Below, one piece after another: positions 20,062 to 29,635 of a stretch of 64,000 bases of DNA (positions within the stretch are counted from its first letter, which is position 1; each line of letters opens with the position of its first letter). A program made the position numbers and the translations under genes. The notes under the pieces are model-generated. The model was not told where the DNA came from. It ran no database searches and saw only the letters and a program-made list of their open reading frames with translations. Source of the stretch: Methylobacterium aquaticum (GTDB taxonomy: Bacteria; Pseudomonadota; Alphaproteobacteria; Rhizobiales; Beijerinckiaceae); assembly GCF_016804325.1 (NCBI RefSeq), contig NZ_CP043627.1, positions 5,191,001 to 5,255,000 on the forward strand, read 5' to 3'.

Positions 20062-20396
20062 GCCAGCCCTCCATCCGGAATGCCGGTGGTGAACACCTCG
20101 GGCTTCAGCTCGGCCGCACGGGCCCAGACTTCCGTTACGACCTCGTGGCCGAGCAGTTGCTGGGCGGCGAGGATGAAAGCTCGCCGCCGGCCGTCCTTGG
20201 CGGAGGTGGCGGCCAGGGTGTCGGCCGCGTGCGCCTGGTCCCGCTCGGCCCGGCGGAGGATGCCGATCCGCTCTTGCAGCCGAGGGCGGATCCGGCGCTT
20301 GCGCTTGTGCGCGGTGGTGGCGCGTCGGCGCCACTCCGGGTCTGCGCCGCGCAGATCGGCGGCGGACAGTTGGTCCTCGACCCTCGGTGGCCTCTG
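20058..20396 (-). pseudogene. 5'-truncated small basic protein gene
   Basis: A coding-like minus frame ending in TTGIPDGGLA and containing RRRATTAHKRKRRIRPRL and FILAAQQLLGHEVVTEVW. An in-frame TAG lies at about 20399 and no ATG or GTG is available after it, so the original N-terminus is missing. Its stop overlaps the GTG of the next gene (GTGA), showing that it was part of the same operon. The break coincides with the truncated plus-strand phage gene that follows. Confidence 0.5.
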
Positions 20397-20517
20397 CGAC
20401 TACCTGATGGTTCGGGCCGCCACCACCGAGCCGCTGACGGCAGAGGGCGCGGCCGTCTCGCGCCTGGCGCTCGTAGAGATCGTCGCCGTCTACGGCACCA
20501 CCGACCCCCTGAACTGA
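20387..20517 (+). pseudogene. 5'-truncated phage tail gene (C-terminal remnant)
   Basis: A short plus-strand frame ending GLCDYLMVRAATTEPLTAEG and EIVAVYGTTDPLN, with its stop 17 bp before the tail tube gene. Position directly before the tail tube gene fits a tail completion/terminator protein. Only about 40 C-terminal residues remain, although an internal ATG at 20406 could still start a 36-residue peptide. It abuts the truncated minus-strand gene at a rearrangement junction. Confidence 0.4.
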
Positions 20518-20534
20518 ACCCTGAGGAGAGAACC

Positions 20535-21476
20535 ATGGCTCGCGCCCGCGGAGCGAACGCCATCATGGCGGCTGCCTTCGAGACCACCTATGGCGTCCCG
20601 CCGGTCAGCGGCTTCCGAAAGCTGCCCTTCGTCTCGTCGAACCTCGGCGAGGAGCAGGGCCTGATCGCCAGCGATCTGCTCGGCTACGGCCGGGAGCCGC
20701 TGCCACCGACCCGCGACGTCGTCAACAACGACGGCGACGTGGTCGTGCCGATCGACCTGCGCAATTTCGGCAACTGGCTGAAGCTGTTCATGGGCGCGCC
20801 GTCGAGCACCGATGCCACCGGCGTGCGAACTCACGTCTTCACCTCCGGCGCCGTTGCGCTGCCGTCGATGACGGTGGAGGTCGGCCTGCCGGAGGTGCCG
20901 AGCTACGGTCAGAACTTCGGCGTGCGCGGCAACACCATGCGGGTGCAGATGCAGCGCTCCGGCCTGCTCACCGCGACGCTCGGCCTGATCGCCCAGGGCG
21001 AGAACAAGCTGGGGGCGTCGGCCGCCGGCACGCTGGCGGAGGCCAGCGTGGAGCGGTTCAGCCCGTTCCAGGGCGCCATCACCCGGGGCGGCCAGCCGCT
21101 CGGATCCGTCGTCTCAGCCGACTTCACCTACTCGAACAATCTCGACAAGGTCGAGGTGATCCGGGGCGATGGCCGCATCGAGGATGCCGACCCCGGCATG
21201 GTCATGATGTCCGGCAACGTGACAGTCCGGTTTGCCAACACCGTCCTCCTCGACCAGGCCACCGCCGGCACGCCGGTGGAACTCACCTTCGGTTGGGTCA
21301 CCGACGCGGCGCGCTCGCTCGTGTTCACGGCACACGCCGTCTACCTGCCGCGCGCCAAGACGCCGGTGACTGGCCCGAACGGGGTGCAGGCCACCTTCGC
21401 GTGGCAGGCGGCGAAGGACATGACGCTCAACAAGACCGTCACCGCCACGCTCATCAACAACGTCGCGACATACTGA
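20535..21476 (+). CDS. Phage tail tube protein
   Basis: 313 aa starting MARARGANAIMAAAFETTYG, with GAGGAGAG just upstream. This N-terminus and the following LPFVSSNLGEEQGLI are typical of siphophage tail tube proteins of the Phage_tube_2 type. The protein would polymerise into the tail tube around the tape measure protein. It begins the preserved tail module. A 242-bp stretch without a clear gene separates it from the tail chaperone gene. Confidence 0.82.
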   Translation: MARARGANAIMAAAFETTYGVPPVSGFRKLPFVSSNLGEEQGLIASDLLGYGREPLPPTRDVVNNDGDVVVPIDLRNFGNWLKLFMGAPSSTDATGVRTHVFTSGAVALPSMTVEVGLPEVPSYGQNFGVRGNTMRVQMQRSGLLTATLGLIAQGENKLGASAAGTLAEASVERFSPFQGAITRGGQPLGSVVSADFTYSNNLDKVEVIRGDGRIEDADPGMVMMSGNVTVRFANTVLLDQATAGTPVELTFGWVTDAARSLVFTAHAVYLPRAKTPVTGPNGVQATFAWQAAKDMTLNKTVTATLINNVATY

Positions 21477-21718
21477 GCGCGGTACGGGCCGCGCCTCGGG
21501 TAGCAAATCCCTTGCCCTCCGGGGTCGGCCCTCGGTAGAACGGCATGCCTCCGCGATTGCGGGGATGAGAGCATGGAAGGTGTCCGCACCTGCCGTGCGT
21601 TAGCTTTGCTCGCTACGCTGAGCGAAATCCCCCGCGGGCCTGGGGATCGTGGCGAGATTGCCGACAGGCAAGATGATCGCAGGGCGGCGCCCGATCATTT
21701 CTTTCTCCGCGAGGAATA

Positions 21719-22135
21719 ATGCTCAAGCTTTCTCAGCCCGGCGAGCCGTTCTGGCTCGACGTCCTGCCCGGCGTCCGTGTCCGCTTCCGGCCGATCACCG
21801 TCGCCTCGATGCTGGTCGCCCGGGAGGCGGTCGGCAAGGTGTTCCGCGGCGAGGACCAGGACGACGTCGGCGCGCGCGCCAACATCGCCCTCGTGCGCGA
21901 GCTCGCCCGCCGCGGCATCGTGGAGTGGGAGGGCATCGGCGATACCGAGGGGCGGCCGATTCCGGTCACGCGCGAGGCCGTCGATCTACTGATGGAGAAC
22001 TGGCCGGCCTACGACGCAATCGACAACCTATACGTCGCGCCGGCCCTCGCGAGGGACGCGGAAAAAAACGCATCGTCGAGCTCGTCCGCTGGCACTTCGG
22101 TGGCGGCGCCGGATACTGCGACGCCTGCGGCGTAG
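21719..22135 (+). CDS. Phage tail assembly chaperone, short (gpG-like) product
   Basis: 138 aa, start ATG after CGCGAGGAATA. The protein (MLKLSQPGEPFWLDVLPGVR and RFRPITVASMLVAREAV) has the profile of a lambda gpG-type tail chaperone. After Lys-Asn at codons 116-117 the zero frame turns into a low-complexity Ser/Ala/Thr tail, as expected when the conserved coding continues in the -1 frame. It lies directly before the tape measure gene, the invariant position for this chaperone. Confidence 0.75.
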   Translation: MLKLSQPGEPFWLDVLPGVRVRFRPITVASMLVAREAVGKVFRGEDQDDVGARANIALVRELARRGIVEWEGIGDTEGRPIPVTREAVDLLMENWPAYDAIDNLYVAPALARDAEKNASSSSSAGTSVAAPDTATPAA

Positions 22136-22386
22136 AGTGCGAGGCCTGCCCGTACCGCGAGCACGCACCCGCCACGGATGACGGCCTGACCGCCTGGGCG
22201 GTCATCCGGCGTTGCGGTGGGCAGGTTCGGGCCGGCATGGGCGCCCCCTACGCCCTCGACTTCGGCGCCGTGCTGGCGCTGGCCGACGCCATGGGCGCGA
22301 CCTCCGCGCTCCTCGCCGACGTCCTGCCGCACGTCGAGCCCGTCATCGTGAAGGCCTACCAGGAGCAGAGCGAGAATGCCGACTAG
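21719..22386 (+). CDS. Tail assembly chaperone, long (gpGT-like) product by -1 frameshift
   Basis: If ribosomes slip back one base at 22063-22069, translation continues as RIVELVRWHFGGGAGYCDAC and ends QSENAD at 22386, giving about 222 aa. The extension contains a four-Cys cluster (CDACGVECEAC). In siphophages the G:GT ratio controls tail assembly around the tape measure protein. The -1 frame is coding-like over 100 residues and has no start of its own. Its stop overlaps the tape measure ATG. Confidence 0.72.
22063..22069 (+). promoter_or_regulatory. -1 ribosomal frameshift slippery heptamer A_AAA_AAC
   Basis: In the zero frame the codons are GAA AAA AAC (22061-22069), so A_AAA_AAC sits in the correct phase for tandem -1 slippage. 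The two frames joined here encode the two parts of the tail chaperone. GC-rich sequence follows within 10 bases and could form a stimulatory structure. Confidence 0.72.
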
Positions 22387-24246
22387 CGTCGCCATCCGCC
22401 TCGGCGTCGAGGGGGGGCCGAGGTCAAGCGCGTCCTTACCGAGACCGGTCAGGATGGCCAAGCCGCCTTCCAGAAGATCGCCGCCGCCAGCGACGCGGCC
22501 GGCGCGGCTGTCGATCGGCAGACCGCCAAGTTCCAGCGGCTGGCGGCAGCGGCTCGCGAGGCGGAGACGCAGGCCCGGGCGCAGGCCAACATCAACGCCG
22601 TGCTCGGCGTCAGCCAGGGTTCGAGCGGGGCCGCGCGCGATTCGGCCTCCGTATTCGAGCTGCAGGCGCGGGCGGCCGAGGAGGCGGCGCTCCGGACCGA
22701 GGTGCTGTCGCGCGAGGTCGCGACGCTGCAGAGCCGGTTCGACCCGATGGCGGCGGCCGGCGCCCGCTACTCGGCCGCGCTGGCGGACATCGCCCGGGCG
22801 GAGGAGATCGGTGCCCTATCGGCCAACAAGGCGGCGGCGGCGCGCCTCGCAGCGGTGCGCTCGTTCGAGGACAGCACCCAGCGCCTGGAGCGCGCCGGCC
22901 TCGCTCAGAAGGCCAGTGTGCAGGCAGCGGTCAACGGCCAGCTGATCGTGCCGAACCGGGGCGCGGACGTCGCGGCCTATGGCGACGAGCTCGACCGGCT
23001 GCGGGCCAAGTACAGCCCGTTGTTCGCCGCCCAGCGCGAGTACCTGGGGCAGCTCGCCGAGATCCGGCAGGCGGTGCGGACCGGTGCCCTGACGCAGGCC
23101 GAGGGTGCGGCGGCGATCCAGGCCACCAAGGACGCCTTCGCACGGCAGGTGGTTGATCAGCGCGCCCGCGGCGATGGCCGGCTCACCGGCAGCCAGGCGC
23201 AGAACTTGCTCTATCAGGGCACCGACATCGTCGCCTCGGCGGCGAGCGGCATGTCCCCGCTCACTATCCTGTTGCAGCAGGGCGGCCAGATCGCGCCCGT
23301 CTTCGCCGGGCCCGGCTCGGCGAGCATCAAGGGTGCAGTCGGCCAGGCCACCGAGGCGGTGACCGGCTTCGTGTCCCGCATCGGCCTGGTGGGTGGCGCG
23401 ATCGGCGTGGTGACGACCGCCGCGGTTGCCGGCACCGCCGCGGTGCTGTCCTACCAGAACTCGATGCGCGAGACCGAGCGCGCATTGGCCGGTGCCGGTC
23501 GCGCGTCGGGCGCCAACGCGGTGCTGATCAATGTGGCAGCCCAGGCGGCAGCGGCTTCGGGCGAGGTGTCGGTCCGGCAGGCGCGGCAGTTCTCGGCCGA
23601 ATATGCCAGCACCGGACGTGTCGGCGTCGAGATGTACGCCAGCCTCGCCCGGACCGTGCGGGACTACGCCGCCAGTACCAACCAGGACGTAGCCGACGCC
23701 AACGGCGATCTCGCCAAGGCCTTCGGCAACCCGGACCTCGTCCGCGGGCTCGATGCCCTGAACGAGAAGCTAGGCTTCCTCGACGATCGCACCCGCGAGA
23801 CGGTCCGTCGGCTCGCCGAGCACGGCGACCGGCTCGCCGCCCAGCGGGTGGGGTTCGACGCCTACGCGGCGGCCCTGACCAAGGCGATCGAGCTGACCGG
23901 GGCCTTCGGCGACAAGACCTCGGCGTTCGGCCGCGTGTTCGGCAACGTCTGGGACATGGTCGGCGAGAAGCTGGACAAGGCGCTGACCGGCGGCTCGCTG
24001 GACGAGCGGATCAAGGATCGCCTCGCTCATCTCCGCCGGCATCACGGGCACGACGCTGCTCGCCGGGACGCTGCTCATCAACGCGCTGATCCCACCCCGC
24101 GCCGACGCCAAGGAGAAACCCAGCTATTCCATCCAGGGCCTCCAGAACCAGCTGACGCCCGACGCCCCGGTGCCGCTGATCCTGGGCAAGATCCGGTTCG
24201 CGCCGCCCTACGCGGCCACGCCCTACACCCAGGCGGTGGGCGATGA
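22376..24246 (+). pseudogene. Tape measure protein gene, frameshifted and 3'-truncated
   Basis: Starts with ATG 22376 (MPTSVAIRLGVEGG). The homologous frame then continues one base back after a run of seven G (22411-22417) as AEVKRVLTETGQDGQAAF, through a long helical region and a hydrophobic stretch (IGVVTTAAVAGTAAVL), to GGSLDERIKD at about 24018. After that the same frame is Arg/Pro/His-rich and non-coding-like, while the TipJ gene begins in another frame. So there is one frameshift near the start and loss of the 3' part. The protein would set tail length; about 545 residues remain. Confidence 0.72.
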
Positions 24247-26662
24247 GCGCTACGTGGTCGCCGCGTTCCTGATCGGCTACGGCCCGGTCGCGGTGCGCAA
24301 CTGGCGCATCGGCGAGACACCCATCGAGCGGTACAGCGACATCACCCTCGAAACGCGCCTCGGCGGAGCGGACGACGAGCGGTTGACGCTCTACCCGCAG
24401 CAGGTGCTCGAGGAGGCGCTGTCCGTCGCGCTCAAGACCGCGCAGCTTCCGACCGGCGGCCCGCAGATCCGCACCACCGCCTCGGACTGCACCGGTTGCG
24501 AGATCGACATCACCAGCACAGGCATCTATCAAGTCAACAAGGATGGGGCCTACCAGAATTTCACGGTCAATATCGGCGTCCGTTACTGCAAGTCCGGCAC
24601 GAACGACTGGCAGCCCGGCCCGCTTATCAGCATCACGTCGAACAAGGCGAAAGCGCTTACGCGCACGACGCCGATCACCTTCCCGGAGCGCGGTCGCTAC
24701 GACATTGAGTTGACCCGCACCACGACGGATTGGGACGAGGCGGACCAGTCCTCGAAGACGATCCAGCGCCACGGCACGACGGTCTGGTCCGTGCTGCGCT
24801 CATTCCGCCCCGAGTACCCGATCGACTTCCCCCAGCCTTTGGCGCTGGCCGCATGCCGGATCCGTGCGACCGGGCAGCTCAACGGCACGCTCGACGCGCT
24901 GAACGCCGACATGGCCTCTATCTGCCCGGACTGGGACGAGGCGAGCGGCACCTGGATCGGGCGCGAGACCAACAATCCGGCCAGCCTGTTCCGCTACGTG
25001 CTGACCGGCCCGGCTATCGCCTATCCGCTGACCCTCGCTGAGGTCGGCGCCCTGGAGGAGTGGCACCGGTTCTGTGTCGCCAAGGGCCTGACCTACAACC
25101 GGGTCCACGACTACGAAGCCAGCGTCCTCGAGGTTCTGGGCGACATCGCCGCCGCCGGCCGGGCCAGCCCGCACGACACCGGCGAGGTGTGGCAGGTCGT
25201 GATTGACCGGGCGCTGTCGGTGGTCTCGGCCCACATCAGCCCGCGCAACTCCTGGAGCTACCAGGGGAAGCGGCCCTACGCCGTGTTCCCGGACGCCTTC
25301 CGGGTGTCATTCTTGGACGAAACCAACAGGTTCGCGAAGGCCGAGAGACTGGTGCCCTGGCCGGGGCATAGCGGCGACATCCGCGTTACCGAGAAACTGG
25401 AGATGCCGGGTGTCACTAACCCGGACATGGTGTGGCGTGAGGCGCGCAAGCGCCAGTACGAGCTGATCCACCGACCGGACACCCACACGACCAACCTCGA
25501 CTGGGAGGCGCTGACCATCCGCCGTGGCGACCGCGCGCAGCTGAGCCACGACGTGCTGGAGAGCACGATGATCTCCGGCCGCGTGACGGCGGTCACGTCG
25601 GTGGGCAGCAGCGTCATGGTCTACCTCGACGAGCCTGTGACTATGGAGGCGGGGCAGGCCTATGCCGTCCGCTTCCGGCGCGCCGACGGGGCGACGCTGC
25701 TGAGGACCATCGCCACAGTGCCAGGCGCGACCCACGCGGTGATGCTGACCGGCGTTGGCGATGTGCCGTCAGGGCCAAGCGAGGATGATCCGTCGGGCGA
25801 ACTCGCGATGTTCGGACCAGCCCTGCGCGAGAGCTTCCCGGTGACGGTGAAGGGATTCGAGGCGATGGAGGACTTCGCCGCCCGCTTGACCCTGATCGAC
25901 CACGCCGCGGAGATCGAGGCGCTGGTGGACGCCGAGGTGCCGCCGCCGTGGAGCGGTCGAGCCGGCGGCCCGGCGCAACAGCAGGCCGGAACGCCCCTGG
26001 CGCCGATCATTGATAACGTGGTCTCGGGCGTGCTCGCCTCCGATGCAGCGACCCCGACGAATCCGGTCCCTGTGGTTGTGCTGGTCCGGTCGCCCCCGCT
26101 CGAGACGCTCACCATCGCGTCGTTCGAGATGCGCCACCGCAAGATCGGGTCCGGCACATGGATGTCGGCGCCAGGCGCAGCGGCTGCCGGAGCGGTGGTC
26201 CTGCCCGGCTACCAACGTGGCGACAGTATCGAGTTGCAGGCCCGGGCGATCTCGACCCTCGGCACGCCCGGCGACTGGTCAACCCCGAGCCTGACGCATC
26301 AGGTTGCCGCTACAGATCCGGCCGCGCCCTCGGCGCCCCAGTCCCTCACGGCGGTGCAAGTCGCCGGCGCCCCTTCGCTCACCATCCGCGCGACCGCCAC
26401 CTCAAGCGCCGACCCGAACAGCACCGCCACCCGCCTCTACATCGCTGCCGGCGCCAGCACTCCATTCTCAGCGGCGACCGCCTACACCGCTGACCAGGCG
26501 AGCGGCCCGAATACGACTCTTCCTCCCCGCGACCTGACCACTCTGCCGAACGGTACGGCGCTCGCTGCCGGCACCTATCGCCTCTGGGCGACGGCGCTCG
26601 ACGGCAACAGTCCGCCTGTCGAGAGCATCCCGTTCGGGCCGGTCTCCGTCACGCTCTCCTGA
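24014..26662 (+). CDS. TipJ/gpJ-family host-specificity tail protein, 5'-truncated
   Basis: The frame is coding-like from about 24014, where a hydrophobic segment (IASLISAGITGTTLLAG) leads into IQGLQNQLTPDAPVPLILGK, the usual start region of TipJ-type tail tip proteins. The first permissible start codon in frame is GTG 24170. About 880 residues remain, ending with fibronectin-like Thr/Ala/Pro-rich modules. gpJ-type proteins form the tail tip that contacts the receptor. The N-terminus is joined to the broken tape measure gene, and the minor tail genes normally between them are missing. Confidence 0.78.
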   Translation, partial: RIASLISAGITGTTLLAGTLLINALIPPRADAKEKPSYSIQGLQNQLTPDAPVPLILGKIRFAPPYAATPYTQAVGDERYVVAAFLIGYGPVAVRNWRIGETPIERYSDITLETRLGGADDERLTLYPQQVLEEALSVALKTAQLPTGGPQIRTTASDCTGCEIDITSTGIYQVNKDGAYQNFTVNIGVRYCKSGTNDWQPGPLISITSNKAKALTRTTPITFPERGRYDIELTRTTTDWDEADQSSKTIQRHGTTVWSVLRSFRPEYPIDFPQPLALAACRIRATGQLNGTLDALNADMASICPDWDEASGTWIGRETNNPASLFRYVLTGPAIAYPLTLAEVGALEEWHRFCVAKGLTYNRVHDYEASVLEVLGDIAAAGRASPHDTGEVWQVVIDRALSVVSAHISPRNSWSYQGKRPYAVFPDAFRVSFLDETNRFAKAERLVPWPGHSGDIRVTEKLEMPGVTNPDMVWREARKRQYELIHRPDTHTTNLDWEALTIRRGDRAQLSHDVLESTMISGRVTAVTSVGSSVMVYLDEPVTMEAGQAYAVRFRRADGATLLRTIATVPGATHAVMLTGVGDVPSGPSEDDPSGELAMFGPALRESFPVTVKGFEAMEDFAARLTLIDHAAEIEALVDAEVPPPWSGRAGGPAQQQAGTPLAPIIDNVVSGVLASDAATPTNPVPVVVLVRSPPLETLTIASFEMRHRKIGSGTWMSAPGAAAAGAVVLPGYQRGDSIELQARAISTLGTPGDWSTPSLTHQVAATDPAAPSAPQSLTAVQVAGAPSLTIRATATSSADPNSTATRLYIAAGASTPFSAATAYTADQASGPNTTLPPRDLTTLPNGTALAAGTYRLWATALDGNSPPVESIPFGPVSVTLS

Positions 26663-26749
26663 TCCGCGGCCCGCCGGGCCGTCTCTCTTCCGATCCATCC
26701 CGACAGGGTGCCGTTGCCGGCGCCCTCTCCAGTGCTGGGAAATCCCTGA

Positions 26750-29032
26750 ATGGCTGGTGGCATCACCTCTGGCATCCGCTCGACGAACCTTTCGCTGGAC
26801 GATGCCAACCCGGCCGTCGAGGTGCTCATTCACGCTGACGTGGGTGGGCAGCGACTGCTGAGGCGGCAGACGCTCGGTATCTTCGTCGCGCAGATCCTGG
26901 CGTTGGCGGGTGCTGGCACTCCAAGCGCACCCGCGGTTCTCGCCGTTCTCTTGGCGCGGGGGTTCACCCTTGGCGCCGACGGCAATCTTCACCTGACCCA
27001 AGCCGACGCGGATCTCGTCGCCGAGCGCGTGCGGGCCATGGCGGCAGAAACCCCGATCATTGGCCGCTTCACGCGTCCGCGATCCGTGTTCAGCCGCCCG
27101 CGGTTGTCCTCTAACGGCGACTGGTTTGGGGCCGACACCTTCGATGGCCTTACCCTGGTCTGGGTTCCCGAGCGGGCCGTGCTCCACCCGGCCGCGATCC
27201 AGACCTATCTCCTCGCCGCTCCCAACGTCGCGACTGTGCGGCTCACGGTCTACCGTCGCGCGGTCGGGGCGAGCCTCGATAACACCGCGCCGGGCACGGC
27301 TACGGACGACGCGGTCGTGTTCCAGACGTTCTACGCGATCGGCGACCTGTTGGCCGACCCGCTGCTGGCCCATGCCCAGATCGCCACGATGCCGCTGCGA
27401 GGCATCGCAGGCGTGCCCGACATGCCGGCGGCCTATCCTGCTTACGGCTACATGGTGACCCTCGAGGGTCGCACATCGGGCGATGGACCCGCCTATCTCG
27501 GCATCGCCCGCGGTCAAGTGCCACCGGCCAATGCCACGGCCCGGTACCGTGGCTGGGCCCGCCAGCCTGGAGGCGCCTGGTTCCCGTTGGGCGATCCCAA
27601 TGCTTGGCCCTTCGTGATGCACGAGGCGGTCGGCGCCGAGCCGGACGAAGCCGCTCGGCCCTTGGTGCTCACGACGACGCCCGCCGAGCAATTGCAGCGC
27701 TTCTGGCCCTATACCGGCACCCCCGTAGCCCAGGTCGTGATCCCGGAAAGCGTGATCGAGCACGCTGGGCAGACGGCCCACATCTCGCGGCAGCTCGTCG
27801 TATTTGCCCGGCCGGCGGAGGGGCCTGTTACCGACACCATTGGCGTGCAGCCGTTCGAGATCCCTCTCAGCCACCAGTACGTCTCCGGGGTGCAGGTGCG
27901 CCGACAGGATAACAACGCCCTCCTAGTCGATGGCGTAGATTACACCATCAACTATCGTCGCGCGTCGATCCTCGGCCTCAAAAGCGGCGTTGTATTCTGC
28001 AATGTGTCCTACACTGGACGCGCCACGCGCTTCGACATCGTCTGCGTCGATCCAAAATCAGGCGCCGTTTCAGTGGCGGCCGGCACGCAAAGGCCCGCGG
28101 ATGCCGGAGAATTCGTACCAGATGTCCCGCTTGGTCTGGTCCCGCTCTACGGCGCCTTCGTGACCCGGAGCGACGGCGTCGATCTCGTTCCGCTCCAGAG
28201 TAAGGTTGATGTCCGGCTCAAGGGACTGCCGTGGCGCGAATACAGCCGGCAGCGCCTTCCCGGACTGATCCAGGCCATGCGGACCGGTCGCACAATCCGT
28301 CTGGCCGTCTACGGCGACAGCATCACGGAGCAGGGCGGCGGCGGGTCGGGACCGAGCTATTACACCGTGCCCAACGGTACCTACCGGGACACGGCACTCC
28401 AGAGCCAGGGCGGCTATTACTGGACCGGCCGCATCGGCGCCGACGTGGTCAATGCCTTGCCGGCCTACGACCAGGGCGACGGCAATTCCCGGCACATCCG
28501 GGTTGGGTGGGGGTGGCGCCTCAAGGAGGCGATCGAGGCGGCATCTGCCTGTACCGTCATCCACGATAACTGGGGTGTCGGCGGGACGGACGCCAGCCAG
28601 ACCGAGCCGAACGGCAACTACCCGCCACGTATCAACGCCCTGATCGCCAGCAATCCGGATGTCGTGGTCATCTGCTTCGGCATGAATGAGCTGGGCGGTG
28701 TTTTCACCTACTTGCGCATCCGGGCCATGATCCAGACCCTCCGAGCAGGAGGCGCCGAGGTGATCGTGATGGGCGTCCCGCTGATCGCGACCTCGAACAG
28801 CGTCAACTCGGTCGACGAGTGGCGCGAGACCAATCGCCAAGTCGAGCAGGCAGCCCTCGACGAGGATGCCGCCTACATCCCGGTCGCCGCCTACGTCGAT
28901 CCCGACAGCCCGGTCCCGCTCGGCGGGATGTCGCGGCGCGCGGTCAGCACCACCAACGGCATCAACCACGACGGCCCGTACATGCTTCGTCAGTACGGCA
29001 ATCTGCTCGCCAGTGTCGTGCGGGGGCTCTGA
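26750..29032 (+). CDS. Tail fibre protein with C-terminal SGNH/GDSL hydrolase domain
   Basis: 760 aa. The first 500 residues are fibre-like with no recognised domain. The C-terminal 260 form an SGNH hydrolase: nucleophile Ser524 in LAVYGDSITEQGG, the Gly block at WGVGGTD, Asn646 in CFGMNELGG and the C-terminal His740 in NGINHDGPY. The Asp usually found three residues before that His is not present (Gly there). Such phage-borne domains typically deacetylate surface polysaccharide, which is the likely role here. It follows the TipJ gene by 87 bp. Confidence 0.8.
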   Translation: MAGGITSGIRSTNLSLDDANPAVEVLIHADVGGQRLLRRQTLGIFVAQILALAGAGTPSAPAVLAVLLARGFTLGADGNLHLTQADADLVAERVRAMAAETPIIGRFTRPRSVFSRPRLSSNGDWFGADTFDGLTLVWVPERAVLHPAAIQTYLLAAPNVATVRLTVYRRAVGASLDNTAPGTATDDAVVFQTFYAIGDLLADPLLAHAQIATMPLRGIAGVPDMPAAYPAYGYMVTLEGRTSGDGPAYLGIARGQVPPANATARYRGWARQPGGAWFPLGDPNAWPFVMHEAVGAEPDEAARPLVLTTTPAEQLQRFWPYTGTPVAQVVIPESVIEHAGQTAHISRQLVVFARPAEGPVTDTIGVQPFEIPLSHQYVSGVQVRRQDNNALLVDGVDYTINYRRASILGLKSGVVFCNVSYTGRATRFDIVCVDPKSGAVSVAAGTQRPADAGEFVPDVPLGLVPLYGAFVTRSDGVDLVPLQSKVDVRLKGLPWREYSRQRLPGLIQAMRTGRTIRLAVYGDSITEQGGGGSGPSYYTVPNGTYRDTALQSQGGYYWTGRIGADVVNALPAYDQGDGNSRHIRVGWGWRLKEAIEAASACTVIHDNWGVGGTDASQTEPNGNYPPRINALIASNPDVVVICFGMNELGGVFTYLRIRAMIQTLRAGGAEVIVMGVPLIATSNSVNSVDEWRETNRQVEQAALDEDAAYIPVAAYVDPDSPVPLGGMSRRAVSTTNGINHDGPYMLRQYGNLLASVVRGL

Positions 29033-29034
29033 CG

Positions 29035-29574
29035 ATGCTCGAAATCACGTATGTCTCCCTGGCGCCGTCTGGGGTCGCCACCCCCCTGGGCGGCACCGTC
29101 CTAGCGGTCACTTCGGTCCCCACCCCAACCGGATCTCAGCCGGTCGCGCCGTCGCCTTCCGGGCTCCTGGTCACATCGATCCGCTCGGATGTCTGGGCCC
29201 GGGTCGATATGGCGGCATCACCGGCCCCGGATGCATCGCCTGATGCGATGATCGTGGGACCTGGACAGCCCGTCGAGTACCGCGGTCGCGCAGGCCAGCG
29301 GATCGCCGCCATCCTCGGGCGGTTTCCTGATACGGGCGATCCAACCAGCGTGCCCCTGTCGTCAACCGGCGGCCTTAAGCAGGCCCCGGACGGGCTGGCG
29401 GTAGACCGCACCGTGGTCATGACCGTGGGCGACAGCGCGGCATTCACGTCGAGCTATCTTGCTTGGATGAACAGCCTGCCTGTCGCGTCCAGCAATCCCG
29501 ACGATCCTGCTCCGGTCCCAACCGGCCAGTTCTACAAACTCGGCCCTGGCGGGCCGGTCGTCATCGCGCAGTGA
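29035..29574 (+). CDS. Hypothetical protein, phage tail region
   Basis: 179 aa starting MLEITYVSLAPSGVATPLGG two bases after the fibre gene stop. The sequence is rich in Pro, Val, Thr and Ser and suggests beta structure. No signal peptide or membrane segment is clear and no family is recognised. Position between two receptor-binding candidates suggests a fibre accessory or chaperone role; this is inference from position only. Confidence 0.6.
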   Translation: MLEITYVSLAPSGVATPLGGTVLAVTSVPTPTGSQPVAPSPSGLLVTSIRSDVWARVDMAASPAPDASPDAMIVGPGQPVEYRGRAGQRIAAILGRFPDTGDPTSVPLSSTGGLKQAPDGLAVDRTVVMTVGDSAAFTSSYLAWMNSLPVASSNPDDPAPVPTGQFYKLGPGGPVVIAQ

Positions 29575-29635
29575 TGAGGTCTCTCTTGCGTACCCCCGTC
29601 TGCTCATCGCGGCGCTGCTGGCGCTCGCGCCGTCC

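Noticed and set aside
20145..20534. N-terminal extension of the tail tube gene frame
   Set aside because: Upstream codons are shadow of the truncated minus-strand gene; ATG 20535 has a strong GAGGAGAG site and the family N-terminus.
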